Positions 38,326 to 50,712 of a stretch of 64,000 bases of DNA are shown one piece after another; positions within the stretch are counted from its first letter, which is position 1, and each line of letters opens with the position of its first letter. The translations under genes and the position numbers were made by a program. The notes beneath the pieces were generated by a model. The model did not search any database and was not told the origin of the DNA. It worked only from the letters and a program-made list of their open reading frames with translations. Origin of the DNA: Pegea sp. RAD2-039 (taxonomy: Eukaryota; Chordata; Thaliacea; Salpida; Salpidae); assembly GCA_034620365.1 (NCBI GenBank), contig JAQGEQ010000263.1:1240001-1304000 (forward strand), read 5' to 3'.

Positions 38326-38639
38326 TTTTCACAAATAATCTGATAAAAGTTTATATTTGAAGAATTACTTTTTCAAGTATAATCGAAATGCTTTTATCTT
38401 TATTCAACATTTCAATTTTCTAGGTTCAAATGAAACTAGTTTTAAAATTTGATTTCAATTTATTTCAGATTAAAATGCTTAGAAAAAATATGATTTATTC
38501 CTGGGCATCAAGTACAGGAAACATGCAAAGAATAATACAGGCTTTGGATACCAGGTTCATCAACTTTGGCAAAATTTTTAACTTTGTCAGTAGGATAAAT
38601 CTGTTCTCGATGTTGTTGAAGATTGGATGTCAGCTAAGC

Positions 38640-39080
38640 CTCTTTAATATGGTGAAATCATTACGCAAAAACTAAATTAACAGTCTAGTATGATGGAAGT
38701 TCTTCTGAACCATTTACCATCAAAAATGGAGTAAAACAAGGATGTGTTCTTGCACCAAAAAAATTGTTGTTCCTGACTAACGCTCTTTTGGATTATCTTC
38801 TCATTGTTACTGAAGCAAGCTTTTTGTGCATCTAGATAAGTAACCTGTTTTCTCTCAAGATTTGATGGAAATATTTTTAATAAATCATATAGTTGAAGAA
38901 CAAGTTTAGAAATGTTGATGAACCGATTTCACGTTTAAGGTGGCTGCAAAAGACCTTATAAAGGAAGTTATGAAGCATACTGCCCTAACGACAGTGTACA
39001 GCATTCTTGACAAGCAAATGCTTCACTGGCTCAGATATATTTGTTGGATGGGTGAAAGATATATCTTAAAGAGATCTGTT
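38640..39080 (+). mobile_element. Non-LTR retrotransposon fragment (RT region)
   Basis: The frame YDGSSEPFTIKNGVKQGCVL matches the (S)xPF.(V/I).NGVKQGCVLAP motif of LINE reverse transcriptases. Then come a damaged LFSLRFDGNIFN-like block and an LDKQMLHWLRYICWMGE-like C-terminal block. Several frameshifts and stops make it dead. It lies in the spacer of the snRNA inverted repeat. Confidence 0.65.
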
Positions 39081-39109
39081 AAGTGAGTATACATCAAAAA
39101 GTAAACATA

Positions 39110-39510
39110 GCATCAGCCTTCCCTGTCTTTGCTTTAAGAATACTTGGAAGCATAATATAAAATTGCTCAACATCATGACAGAGATTTGCTCCGAATGGCG
39201 ATCTTTACTCCGCAGAAAAAAATGAAGGATAAAGAAGAAACTCTAAAAAATTGTTTATCTCTTTTGCATCTCACAGCATTTTGATTTGTTTTTAACAACA
39301 ATCAGAGCTCTTCCCAGCCGGAGCATGCCATTATCGTTACAACAAATAGAAGAATCCGCAAGATTTCGCACTAGCCGTCCAATATTTTGTCAAGTTATGT
39401 TTGAAAACAATAAACAATTTTTTAGATTCAAACGTCTCGTCAATTGAAAATTACAAAATAAAAAGATTAATTAACACAAATTGTTAAATCATATGAAATA
39501 TATCAATCAA
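39110..39510 (+). repeat. Direct-repeat partner of 36080-36480
   Basis: This is the second copy of the U2-upstream unit, ending where the truncated U2 begins. The U2 promoter and the first half of the RNA gene are missing at the junction. Confidence 0.55.
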
Positions 39511-39632
39511 AATGTTTGACTGAGTTTTTGGAATGGGATCAGCACGGAGAGCTTGCTCACCTCTGATCATGGGTCGGCCCGGTATTGCAGTATCTCCGGG
39601 AACGGCCCACCACACTCCCCATTGGGGAGTGA
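39511..39632 (+). pseudogene. 5'-truncated U2 snRNA
   Basis: From AATGTTTGACTGAGTTTTTG onwards this matches nt 90-212 of the other U2 genes (Sm site, 3' hairpins), with only a couple of changes (TATCTCC for TACCTCC). The 5' half with the GTAGTA branch-site box and the PSE-like box is absent. Flanking matches to 30110-30170 and 36870-36930 show it arose by genomic duplication plus deletion, not by reverse transcription. Confidence 0.85.
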
Positions 39633-41026
39633 TATTTACTAGAAACTTCTTTCATCTTACAAGGATTAATCTTGAAATTGTTAAGGGCTTTTGTCAACGA
39701 TTGCAAAAACAGAGTTGGTAAACATCTAATTTTAGTGTTTCATTGGTTTGAAATTTACTTTTTATAGTTTTTAATATGATTCTCGAGATATTACTAAGCT
39801 ATTTTAAACTGTGTTTGTTGCAAAGTATTTTTACAAAATGATTCTATAATTTGAGTTTTATACAAAACTACATTTTTTTTTGAAATGTTTACCCTAATTT
39901 TAATTACAGTTGTTTTATACAAATTATTATTGAATATATAATATTGGACATATTGAACAGTTTCACTAGAAAACGTGTTTTTGACTATTTATGGGAAAGA
40001 TTTGTTATCCAAAAAAGCTTAATTGCCCGACCTTATTATGGGGTAGGCTTTATTTTTTTAAAGGCTAAATGTTGAGGATCAACGTGTCTCACTGGGGTTT
40101 TTATTCATCCTCAAACTGGTTTGTAAGAAAATGTATAAATGTGCTAACAAATATTTTACTCTTTCGCCGAAAGATATTCTTTATTTTAAAATTGGGAATA
40201 CTAAAGACGTCTCTTTACGTTTAAGATTCTATGATTTAAAAAAACTCTCTCGACTTAGTTTTGTTTTTACCATTATATGTGTATAACTGTAAAAATCCCT
40301 TGAAATGCAAAGAGCACTTATTCTAGAAGGATTATGAAGATTAACTGATGAAAGTGAGAACGGATAACAAATCAAATATTCAAAATTAGATAATTGTCAA
40401 ATCACTAATTTCTCAACAAAAGTTAGAATATAAAAAACAAATTGTTGAAGATCCGTCAGATCTTGAATAAAGATAGATTCTTTCAGTAGATGAATAAAAC
40501 GCTTGCTATAAAAACTTTGAAAAGAAATTTGAAAGAAAAGAGTAATATTTTTGTAAGTTATATTTGCTGGCGAGAGAATATCATTTGATGTTACATTTGA
40601 ACTGAATTTTAGTCGAAATAAATAATTCACAAACTGCTGAGATAGGCAGAATTGATAAGATCAAATTTAGATTCAAATAAGCATCTTTCAGCATGTGCAA
40701 CTATAGATAAAGCCGGCTTGGAATAAGCACAATCAGATAAGAGTTGGTCGAGTTAATAATAAAACTGTTCAAGGTTTACGGGCTTGTCAGTTTCAAACGA
40801 AAACATATAAAAACAAACTGATCTGAAAATATTATTTACTAAGTTAAAAGCGAATTTGAAAAAATATGGTTTTGTACTAAATTAAACAAATATAAGAAAC
40901 AAGTAAGAAATGTTACTGAAGAAATATATAAGTTGAATAATAATAAAAAAACATTTCGATTTGAAAAAGTAATTCTTCAAATATTAACTTTTATCAAATT
41001 ATTATTCATCAGATTATTTGTGAAAA

Positions 41027-41153
41027 GAAGACCCGCGCCGAATAGCTACAGGTCAAGCAAAAACTAATCAAGACTCATTGTGTTGCCCCAATCCACGGAA
41101 ATCTTTAGTAAAAGGCGAAAGATTCATTCGTGAACTGAACTGAGGCCAGAGTA
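41027..41153 (-). ncRNA. U5: U5 snRNA (right copy)
   Basis: Mirror copy of 38199-38325 with loop 1 GCCTTTTAC intact. One difference in the 3' part is seen (TGTTGCCCC against TATTGCCCC on the + strand reading). TGACGTCA and the PSE-like box are conserved upstream (41191-41220). Confidence 0.95.
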
Positions 41154-41723
41154 CCTTCCAATGCAACTTCATCTATATATATACAACTTTATAAGTTTGA
41201 TATTTGTGGGTGATGACGTCATACTTTTTCCAATAAACTCATTTAATCTCGACACTTTTGTATAAATAATGTTTAAAAGCTAAAAATTAAATTCTAAAAT
41301 TTGTTATTTCTTAAATTGAAATGTTAAATATCTTCTATTTACTCAAATTGTTTCTTTGTTGTTTTACTTTAAAGATCTTTATGATTTTACAAAATCTGTA
41401 TTCATTAGTATTTGCAATTACTTATGCTGCTCATTATTAGAAATTAAATTTATGTAAAAAAGATATAATTTGAAAAATAATATTAAATTTATTGTATTTT
41501 GTAGAAGGTGCATCACGCTATCACAATCCGACATCTTTCAAGAACTCTCGGCCACTCTGCGCTAAATGTTTAGATAAAATTTCTTCAAAATGTGTCTCAA
41601 TTGAAGACACTTACAACTGAAACTGATCTGACTGCTTTTTCTTATTTGTGTTTTATGTTGGTTTCAAATCACGTGATTTACATTAAAATATCTAAAAGTT
41701 TGTCACGCTGAGAAGCAAGTAGC

Positions 41724-41772
41724 AAAATGAGGAACGCTTCACGATTTTGCGTGTCATCCTTGCGCAGGGGCC

Positions 41773-41812
<40 letters not shown>

Positions 41813-41829
41813 ACTGCCGAAGCAAGTAC
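41724..41829 (-). ncRNA. U6: U6 snRNA (right copy)
   Basis: Mirror copy of 37525-37630, identical by eye across the RNA. The upstream TATATATA and PSE-like ACAAACACTAAACTTT are also kept (41850-41890). Confidence 0.97.
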
Positions 41830-42602
41830 ATAAGTGAACTGAATGACTCTGTATATATATACAACAGATTGAAAAAAGTTTAGTGTTTGTTAGGACATTT
41901 TTGATAGAACTGATCAAATTTCTTTTTACATTGTCAGTAGAACAAGTCAGCAAGCACAATTCAAGTTTTTAAGATTGACTGAAAAAATCGGATCAAAGAT
42001 TCCCGTTAATTTACTCATCGATTTTATCCTTGTTTGGTTATTGACGTCACTACATCAGGCGAACAACAGACGACAGCGATTAAATTGATGATTAAATTTA
42101 GTTGATAAAAGATCTTTGGTGAAATTTTACTAAATTTTGAATAATAATTGAAAAATATTTTCATAATAAGTTTTTATTTATTAAACTATATATAACCTTA
42201 TATTCAAAGAATTATAAAAAAGTTTGTTTTCAAAGTGATGTTATCAACATAATGATATTTTTGTTATAAACAACTGATGATGAATATTTGAATAAAAAAG
42301 TATTTACTGAAAAATATTTGTAATAAAATGAAAATGTTTAAAAAAAATGATTTTTCTAATGAATGTTAATCTTTCTTTAAGAATTCAAAATTTTTAAATC
42401 TTCAAAACAAACAGAACAATATTATAAAAATTGTAGTTTTGCTTCTAACTCTAATTATTGAATCATTCTATAAATACTTTGCAACAAATATAATTTGGGG
42501 TTCAAACTTAACTGAAAGAAAATGTTCAGCAACTTTTTATATGTTTAGAAGCCTCCACATCTCGGTAAAAAATACCAGGAAGTTATAACAATTTTGCTTA
42601 GA

Positions 42603-42814
42603 GATCACTCCCCAATGGGGAGTGTGGTGGGCCGTTCCCGGAGGTACTGCAATACCGGGCCGACCCATGATCAGAGGTGAGCAAGCTCTCCGTGCTGATC
42701 CCATTCCAAAAACTCAGTCAAACATTGGAGTAGGCCAGTGGCCTACCTCTCAGGTTTGAAACTGAGAAGAACAGATACTACACTTGATCTTAGCTCAAAG
42801 AGCCGAGAAGCGAT
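42603..42814 (-). ncRNA. U2: U2 snRNA (copy E)
   Basis: Full 212-nt U2 in mirror position to copy C. The PSE-like box is ACAAACACTAAGCTTT at 42869-42854 and the TATA-like ATATATAC is present, so the promoter is closer to copies A/B than to its palindrome partner C. Confidence 0.94.
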
Positions 42815-42853
42815 AACGTTTGTTTGCTTTCTGCGAGTATATATGCACAATGG

Positions 42854-42869
42854 AAAGCTTAGTGTTTGT
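42854..42869 (-). promoter_or_regulatory. PSE-like box of U2 copy E
   Basis: ACAAACACTAAGCTTT on the minus strand, 40-55 bp before the U2 start, as in the other U2 genes. Confidence 0.6.
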
Positions 42870-43139
42870 GGGCGACTGAAATCGGTGACAACATTTTTCA
42901 TATGATTCAATAATTTTTGTCACTTTTTCATTTTATACTGAAATTTTTAATTGATAAAATGTCTGAGTTAGAAAATTGTTTAAAAACTAAAACAGAGTCA
43001 GATGCAAAAGAAATTTATTGTAGATTTTCTCTATTTTTTTATGTTGGTTTTTTTTACTATACTTCATCTATTTGTGGAGTAAAGAGCGCCAATGGGAGTG
43101 ATCTGTTGCTATATGCGTTTGAATTCTGATATTAATGTT

Positions 43140-43780
43140 GAGCGATTTCATATTGCGCTTTCTAGTGTCTTTAAAACGGAGACAGGGACGGTTAATGTTG
43201 TGTTAGTCTTTTGATAACTCATAATACAACATATTCTTTATAATTCGTTCGTTTTTCGACCGACAAACTGTCCAAGCCTTTTCTTGGTTAGCATGCTGTA
43301 CACTGTACTTAGGACAGTATGCTTTAAAACTTCCTGATTTGAGGTCTTTTGCTGTCACCTTAAACGTGAAAATTGCTCTATCAGCATCTGTAGGACTTTT
43401 TACAAATCATTGGCAAAAAAATGCTGATCATTTGTAAACTTATCTTCTTACTTTATAGAGTATTCATTAAAAATGCTTCCATCAGATGTTGAATGAAAAC
43501 AGGTTACTTCTGTAGATGCATGGAACGCTTGCTTTAAAAACTTTGAAAAGAAATCACAAAAAACTTCGGGGTAAGGCTTAAAGGACATCGAGAGCAGATC
43601 TTTCCAACTGACAAGGTCAAAAACTTCAAATTTTTGTCAAATTTTTCTGAAGTTAACTCCTTGTTAGTCAACATTCAGAAGAGGCCAACAAGAAAGATGC
43701 CCTGAAAAATATCACCAATCATTTCTTGGATACTTGGACACAAATTAGCCAAAAGGTCAGCATCTCAAGATATGTGAGTA
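43140..43780 (-). mobile_element. Decayed LINE fragment, same family as 38640-39080
   Basis: On the minus strand, GTTTAAGGTGACAGCAAAAG, then ACCTCAAATC, then GCATACTGTCCTAA and ACAGTGTACAGCAT follow the same order as 38930-39000 on the plus strand. A neighbouring stretch (43510-43560) recurs at 40490-40530. No frame survives. Confidence 0.5.
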
Positions 43781-45289
43781 CTCCAGATACAAAAAGGTCA
43801 AAGATCAATCACAAAGACCTTACTATGAACTCAGTCTCTTTTCAGGATATTCTAACAGTTCAGGATGCTATAATTATTTTATTATTTTAGTTTTAAGCAT
43901 CAAGAGTATTTTGCCGAAACATTTTATATCTCAAAGTTCTGAAAAGTAAAAGTTCTTTGAACTTCACTGACTGCTAAGCTCACTAAATCTCTAAATAAAA
44001 CAAAATTGTTGGTAAAGAGCTGGAAAGCATTGTGTTAGGAACAATGAAATTACTGCATGAAACATAAAAATGTAAAATATTCAGTAAAGTATTCCTTATT
44101 CACATTTATTCTTTCTTTTTAAACACCTTTTTTTAAATAATGTTTAATATACAACTTCAATCTGTTTACTAATTGTAAACTTTTATTTATGCATCAGTTT
44201 TTAGATGGTTTAATCTTGAAGAACTATCTCAACGTTTTGATATGATTAATCGGCATTTTTTTAAACTCTAGGATAATTAGCTCATTAAAAGAATCCCAAA
44301 GTATAAAAGTACAACAAAAGAAAAATTATACTTATTATTCACTTTCCTTTTTGATCTAAACTGCTAAAGATCTTATCAGAGTAAATTTAATTAAGCAAAT
44401 CAGCTGCAAAACAAAGTTGAAGTAAACCAAAAAAATGTTTTTGAATTAATTGTAATTAAACATAATTCTTCCAAGAACTGATAATATTACTTTATTTTTA
44501 TCAATTGTAAATTCTTTTATTCGAATATTTGCTGAAACTTTACTACTTGAAACACCTCAAATTTGCCTGAAATATCGAAAAATGCTTTGAAAGATTGAAA
44601 TTTTTGTAATTAATTGGTCATTACTATGCAAAGATAATTGTAAAAAAGTTTGTCAAATTATTATTTGATGAATTCATCAGTTAAACAAACTAGTACTTGT
44701 CACTACTTGAAACACCTCAATTTTATTTTAACAAAATGTTTCATCAAATAACGTCTTAAATGTTAACAGAGAAGAAGTAATTGAATGAGACAAACACTGT
44801 TGGTTTTTATCAGTATCAAGAAACTGTGTGGAAAAATCAACTGACAAAATAAAATAATTTAAAGATAAAACTCTTTCCTGCAATTAACAATCAATTAGAC
44901 GTTCTGAAGAATGAGTAGAGATGTAAATATGTTTCACAACACCGACTGGCTGACATTTCAATGTAAATAACAAAAGACCTTGTCAGCCAAAACTGGATAA
45001 ATTAATAAAAATAACTTATGTAAGCGTGTCAATCTCTCACCACTTCGGACTTCTAGATTTAAGAATCAACTTTTCATGCTGTTCAACTATCTTCTTAAAA
45101 CTAAATTGTTAGCAAAGGAGTCAAGGCAGAATCAATCAATTAATAAATCAAAAGACTCTATTTGGTAGAAAGAAATATTTTTATTTTATTGATTTTAACA
45201 ATAATTTTGTGAATTTGACAAGAAACTTTCAGATGAGATACTAAAAAAATTAGTCGCATAAAAAGTATCTTTATATTTTTATTGAATCT
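43781..45289. other. AT-rich DNA without genes
   Basis: I see no exon, RNA gene or clear repeat unit here, except that the phrase ACTACTTGAAACACCTCAA occurs twice (about 44541 and 44702). Confidence 0.5.
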
Positions 45290-45560
45290 GTTCTGACAAT
45301 GTCGAGCTATCCACTGAAAAAAGAAGTCTTCCGCGCCGCGTCATAAGAGGAACTACTGAGATGGTATTTGTTCTTCTTCCAAGAAAAATATCGGGAGCAA
45401 AATAAGGGTCTTTGTATCATTTTTGCAGACCTCACAAAAGCCGTCTATACTGTTAATAGAAAAGTCCTATGGACGATTACTAAACGTCTTAAGTGTCCAC
45501 CAAAGTTTACCAGTCTAACTTACTATTTATTTATAAACAAAATTACTAACTTTTTTTAAA
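45290..45560 (+). mobile_element. LINE reverse transcriptase fragment
   Basis: The frame reads YREQNKGLCIIFADLTKAVY then TVNRKVLWTI and CPPKFTSL. This is the LQEKCREQNKGLY..F.DLTKAFDTVNR..LW segment (RT motif A) of non-LTR elements, with the catalytic F-D changed to V-Y. It is preceded by RGTTEMVF in the same frame. Dead fragment. Confidence 0.75.
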
Positions 45561-46122
45561 TCTTTGTAACTCTCGTTGAAGTTCTCTGCTTTTAACGGAT
45601 TAATTTACAATAAATTAAACTAAATTTGATTATTTTATACTTTATTGCTTGGATGAAAGATCTTTAACTCCTTTCAATTTCTTGCTTTCAAACAACATAA
45701 TGTTTTTTTTCGAATTTAGATTTTAAGATTTAATCTTAAAACTAAAGATGCTTGATCAATTTCAAATAACTTATTTATATGGAAGTATAAATTGTCAAAC
45801 CTTTAAAAGGATCAATTAGAGTTTTCATACAACTTGAGGATACTTTAAGAATGTGTCTTGCTTCAAAGTGTAATGCCAAATATAAAACTAAATGATAAAT
45901 TCGTTGGCCAGATACTCAGAAGAATTCTTTAAATGATATTTTAATAACTTTGTTCAGTTGTCGGAATAATGTTTATACCTTGTACAAAAATTTATTTAGA
46001 TCAAAATATGAATTTGAATTCTAATTAAGTTAGTGTTACTGAACTAATTTAAATATTTTAAGCACTGAAACGGTTCTGAGAGTAAAAAATAATTATACGT
46101 AAATTTTTATTCGAAACAGCGC

Positions 46123-46204
46123 ACTGGGTTGGCCGAGTGGTTAAGGCGTTGGACTTAAGTTCCAATGGACGGTGTCCGCGTGGGTTCGAACCCCACACCC
46201 AGTA
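46123..46204 (+). tRNA. tRNA-Leu (anticodon UAA)
   Basis: An 82-nt type II tRNA. The acceptor stem ACTGGGT/ACCCAGT is perfect over 7 bp with discriminator A. A box TGGCCGAGTGGTTAAGG, anticodon stem TTGGA/TCCAA with loop CTTAAGT (TAA at 46156-46158), long variable arm (GGACGGTGTCC), and B box GGTTCGAACCC. No intron. The only intact tRNA gene I find in the window. Confidence 0.96.
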
Positions 46205-46979
46205 TAAACTTTTTGAATTGTAGCTTTTAGATGAAATATTTAGATGAAATGTTTATTTGAAGTTTTAATCACAAGTATCTTGTATGAGATTTATGATTTT
46301 AAAGTTGAAACTAATGTTTAACATTTGGGTTTGATTCAAAAGTTGGTTCTCACCCCAAAAAACTTTGAATATATTAACAACAAATAAGGAGATGACATTG
46401 TCATGAGTCACACATGTTTAAAACTGAGTAAATTGTTTTCTACTGTTTTAAAATCGGTGCTGTAAATATCTTTAGTGTTTATTTCTTATGATAATTTGTT
46501 TTAGAATGGTTTTGTTTTTTAATAAATTTTAAGATTATTTATTTCCAAGAGTTCAGATAACTATATCAATCAAGCTAAAAATGTTGATATGTATTTATCT
46601 TTGTTACAAAATTCATATAGCCTTGTATTACTTGATTTCCAGAAGAAAGACATATTAAGTTTCGACAAGCACAAAATTGTTCAGATGAAGATCTAAAGAC
46701 TGCTTTGCTTTCGCTGTTTTACAGATTTTCTTTCTAAAAAAGAAAAAAAAAACTCCACAATTGGTCTGATTTTGCAACAATTCAAATTTCTTATATCAAA
46801 TCTTTATCAGTTTAAAGTTTTGGCGTTCTCATTTAACAACCAAAGTTTTTCTAAGAGAATTATTCTTTACTAATTGCTTGATAAATTTCAAGATGTTAAT
46901 TTGCATATTTAATTTATGAAATCTAAAATTTTATCCAACAAATTCTAATTCCTATTTTATAGCTTAATATTATATATTA

Positions 46980-47240
46980 TATAAAAGAGTAGAGGAGTAA
47001 TAAAAAGCTCAAAGCCGAGACAAAAGCTGTACAGAACTATCGTTTTGATCTCACTTCTGTACATCTCAAAATCTTGGATTGTTTACGACCATTTCTATAA
47101 TTGCTACTTCCGAAATATCCTGTCAACTGGTCCTGTTGAGCTTGGAATAGGTCCCTAATGCACTTGGTAGAGTTGCCCAGAATTAAAACTAGGCTTACGA
47201 AATACAGACACGGATGGATTGATCATAACTCCAGAATGGA
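46980..47240 (+). mobile_element. LINE fragment, RT C-terminal region
   Basis: One frame reads LKSWIVYDHF then YNCYFRNILSTGPVE, resembling the GSETWTVY....F...CLR.IL C-terminal region of non-LTR elements. Frames are interrupted. A further scrap, LLYGSDILFTQL, is at about 47920-47965. Confidence 0.5.
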
Positions 47241-47965
47241 AAATAAATGTTTACTCAAAACTGTATTGCAAACTATCATTTAATTGTAGAAACAGAAGAG
47301 CTTTAAAAGAAGTACGAAAAGCTTTTCTTTGCTTAGTTTCTTTATCTGCCTTTTAAATAAAATCAAAGTCCTTGATGCAACAAAACAAACTCTATCTGTG
47401 GTATGTTTATATGAGAAGGTTATGAAATAAATTGAATAAAATAGATTCAAACAGAAAATTAGATAAGCTTTGAAAGTTAAACGTAAGTTATTATTTCAAC
47501 TTTTTAGAAACCATAGTTTTGATTTTTCTTTTTTAATTTTGGTTTCAAAGCTTTCGATTTTTATAGCTCGCTTTTACTTGAAATCCAGTTTAGCAGAAGG
47601 ACAGTTTGTTCAAAACTGCCATCTTGATTAAGACTCAACAACCAATGTGCTTTTCTGGTATGACGATAAAGCCTTAATTTTCGGTACCGGTAACGTTAGT
47701 TAACATTTTGCATAGATACAAAAGCTAATTTAAGCTGGGTCGATTCATAAACCTTTTTAATCTATAAAATCAAGCCAAGAAAACATATCTTGAACATGAT
47801 TTTGCATTTGTTGGTTGAAAGTTAAAAATCAGCAAAGATGTCTTTTAACTCCAGAACAGATTCAAATAATCTATAAATTTTTGATTAGAACTGTTTCAAA
47901 TGTACATCTTTTGTAACACAAACTCCTGTATGGTTCGGACATACTATTTACTCAACTATATTTAA

Positions 47966-50712
47966 AGCTTCGGCCAGTTAGATAAGAAAATTAAAGTTTA
48001 AATTCAAAGTTAGAAGGAGCAATTTGTCAAACAAAAAATTGAAATTAAAACGGAACAAGAGAAATTTACTTTTAGCAGGTTTTCTGTTTATAGTATTTCC
48101 AGATTTTTTGAAAATTTTAAACTAAATCTCTCGTCTTAATCTAAATCCAATATCATTTTTATAACAGCAAGTCTCATATGTGTGTTTCTTCTTCTTCTTG
48201 TTCTTCTTCTTCTTCATTTAAATGTGCTCTGCTAATTCTTCTTTCAATTTCGAAAATTGCTATAAGCGATAGTAAAAACACAATAAAAAACAAAAAAAAA
48301 CTCTAAAAGCGTATGTTCATCAAAAAAATTAGAGATTTGCGTTTTTAAAGATCAAGACATTGAACTGTTTTTGATAAAAAATCTTTAAAATGAAAATTTT
48401 TTGCTTTTTTTTGAAGCTTTTGAGCAGTGGGTTTCCTTTCAGTTCCATTGTTCAACAAAAAGTTCATCAATTTCTGTCGTGATAAGTAGAACAGCAGTTG
48501 ATGACGTCGGTCAATTGAAAATCACCTTCATAGTTAAGTGAAAAATTGTTTGGTTGACAAAAATTACTTTTAAGATATTAACTCGGATTACTGAAAGTAG
48601 CTTTTTCAGTTGAAAGAAGATATATTTGATTAATATCATTTACGTTTGATTGCATCTGAAAATATGACAAAAAAATAATATGAATATCTAAGTGATATGA
48701 AAACAAGTTTACAATCGATAAAATTTTTTTTAAAGAAGTAAATGACAGACAAAAAACACCAAATATACAAGCGCCCTTAGAATCAAGAATCTTTTTATTT
48801 TTTATGTTTTCTTCTAAAGTATGATTCAAGCAGGCTAATGTTTGAATCTAATTATTCGGGATTCTACTCATTTGTTTATTCTTATCAAATGCAGATCATT
48901 TTGTTGAAAAATTGTATTTTAAATATATTCATCTACTCCTTCTTTTGTAGTTAGTACATCAAGTTATTCTTTCTCAAATAGGAAATTTTTACCTTAAGTT
49001 TATTCTTTGCAACTTTTGGTGTCAGTGTGAGCTGTTTTTTTGTACAGCGTACTCAAACTCATCGGCTAAAATTTTTAAAGCTACATTCACTGCTTTGGCA
49101 TGGATTAACTTAGCTAACTTCACCATGTACCTTAACCAGTCTCAACACTATTCAGATAAACCTTAAATTTAAAAGAAACATTTAGTGAATGCACAGAATT
49201 AAAAGCTAATAATTCATGGATACTAAGAGCGATTAGACATCTTATACTTCTTCTGCTATAACCCTATTTACCTTTTAACTATTAAAGATTGTTAATTAAT
49301 TTTCAACGATCAAGGATTTAAGGATTATAGTTTGCTAAGGATTGTAAGGCAACTCACTTTTCATACCACGTAACTGCATCATTTGCATTGATAAAATTAT
49401 GTTTCTATAAAAGCAATATTGTCGACGGCCAATTTAAAGAATTAACACAAGAATAAGATTCCTTTCTTTACAAGGGTCTGCTCGTGCAGTGAATTTACAT
49501 ATGATTTGAAATTAAGTTATTTAATTTGAAAAATATTTTTGGCAATACTAGTAGTGCAGTATTTCTATTGTAACTTACTATATGATTTGTCTACAAAAAT
49601 TTATAAATTTTTGTATTTTGACTTGCTGTATAAATGTTCTCTATATAGTTTCAACGTGAATAGAATGGATATGTAGTTATGTATGAATAAGTAAAAAGTT
49701 TATTTTTGTTTATCCAATAATACATTCTGGTCATTGTAGAATTATCTATTAACTTCATATGTAGCAGTATAGTTTGTAAATAAATATTGATAATATAAAA
49801 TTTGAAATTTTGTTATATCTAATACAATAATTTTAATTAGATCACTTAAAAAATGCGGTAAAAACTATCTTGTTTAATCAAACTAATTTTGTTTTTGTAA
49901 TTCTTTTTATCTGAATTTTATAAATATTAGTAAAATTTGAAAAAATCCATTTTATCTACTTTGAACTTTTAAATTTCATTATTGCTTCTAATTAGAGCTT
50001 TTATTGTAACTTCTTAAGTTAGCAACTATTTAATTTTATATATTTATTTAGTTTAAATATATATTTTATTATTTTATGAATTTAAACTTGATTAATATAT
50101 TTAGATTATAATCTAAATATTTAAAATGATGGATTTTTTTTTATCATTTATGAAATTAAGTTTACCAAGTTTATATTTTTAGAATTTATTTTTTTGTTCT
50201 TTGTTATATTTAGAAGGTAAAATAATTTATAGTGATTTAATTTTCAAATTGTTCTAGTGGACAAATTTTGCTAAATGTTTTATTATCTGCTTTTAGTTTG
50301 TGATTGGCTTTAGTATTAGTTTATAAAAATGAATTTATCTTTACTTTTTATTATTAATCTTCAAACTTGTATATTTTATGTTTTTGTTTATTTGTAAATA
50401 ATAAAAACTTAACAAATATATGGATAGTTTTTCACATAAAGTAATATTTCTTTTTTAAAACAATATTTTTTTTCTTTTAAAAGACTTATTGTGAATCTTT
50501 ATATCAAATAGTTTTCTCAATTTCAAGTAATATGTGAATAGTTGACATCTTATTGGCAACTTATCTCACTTCACACTTGTGTGTCACTTCTACCCTACTT
50601 TATAAACTATTACATGGTACAACTCAGTTTTCTGTCACATGTTATCTTGTTTACTTTATCAAGTTGTCAGTTTACAAGAAAATCTGATTTATTTGGTTAT
50701 TTTCAATTGCAG
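47966..50712. other. AT-rich intergenic DNA before XRCC2
   Basis: No gene is supported. 48188-48215 is a short pyrimidine microsatellite (TTC/TTG units). The frame open upstream of the XRCC2 ATG (50542-50712) has a low-complexity hydrophobic translation and ends in a good splice acceptor (TTTTCAATTGCAG), so it is more likely an intron following an unseen 5' exon. Confidence 0.5.

Larger units (their letters stand above)
36370..38410 (+). repeat. Left arm of the U2-U6-U5 inverted repeat
   Basis: This arm matches 40930-42985 in reverse complement, by eye above 90% identity throughout, including the DNA between the genes. It holds U2 (36544), U6 (37525) and U5 (38199), all on the + strand. Confidence 0.9.
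40930..42985 (-). repeat. Right arm of the U2-U6-U5 inverted repeat
   Basis: This is the reverse complement of 36370-38410. Gene order read outward from the centre is U5, U6, U2, all on the minus strand. The 38411-40929 spacer is single copy apart from LINE and U2 fragments. Confidence 0.9.

Noticed and set aside
42917..43129. Possible small gene starting MSELENCLKTKTESD
   Set aside because: It begins at the edge of the snRNA repeat arm, the left-arm counterpart has no such frame, and nothing else supports it.
50542..50712. N-terminal extension of XRCC2 (MTSYWQLISL...)
   Set aside because: Low-complexity hydrophobic reading with no XRCC2 similarity, ending in a strong splice acceptor right before the chosen ATG.
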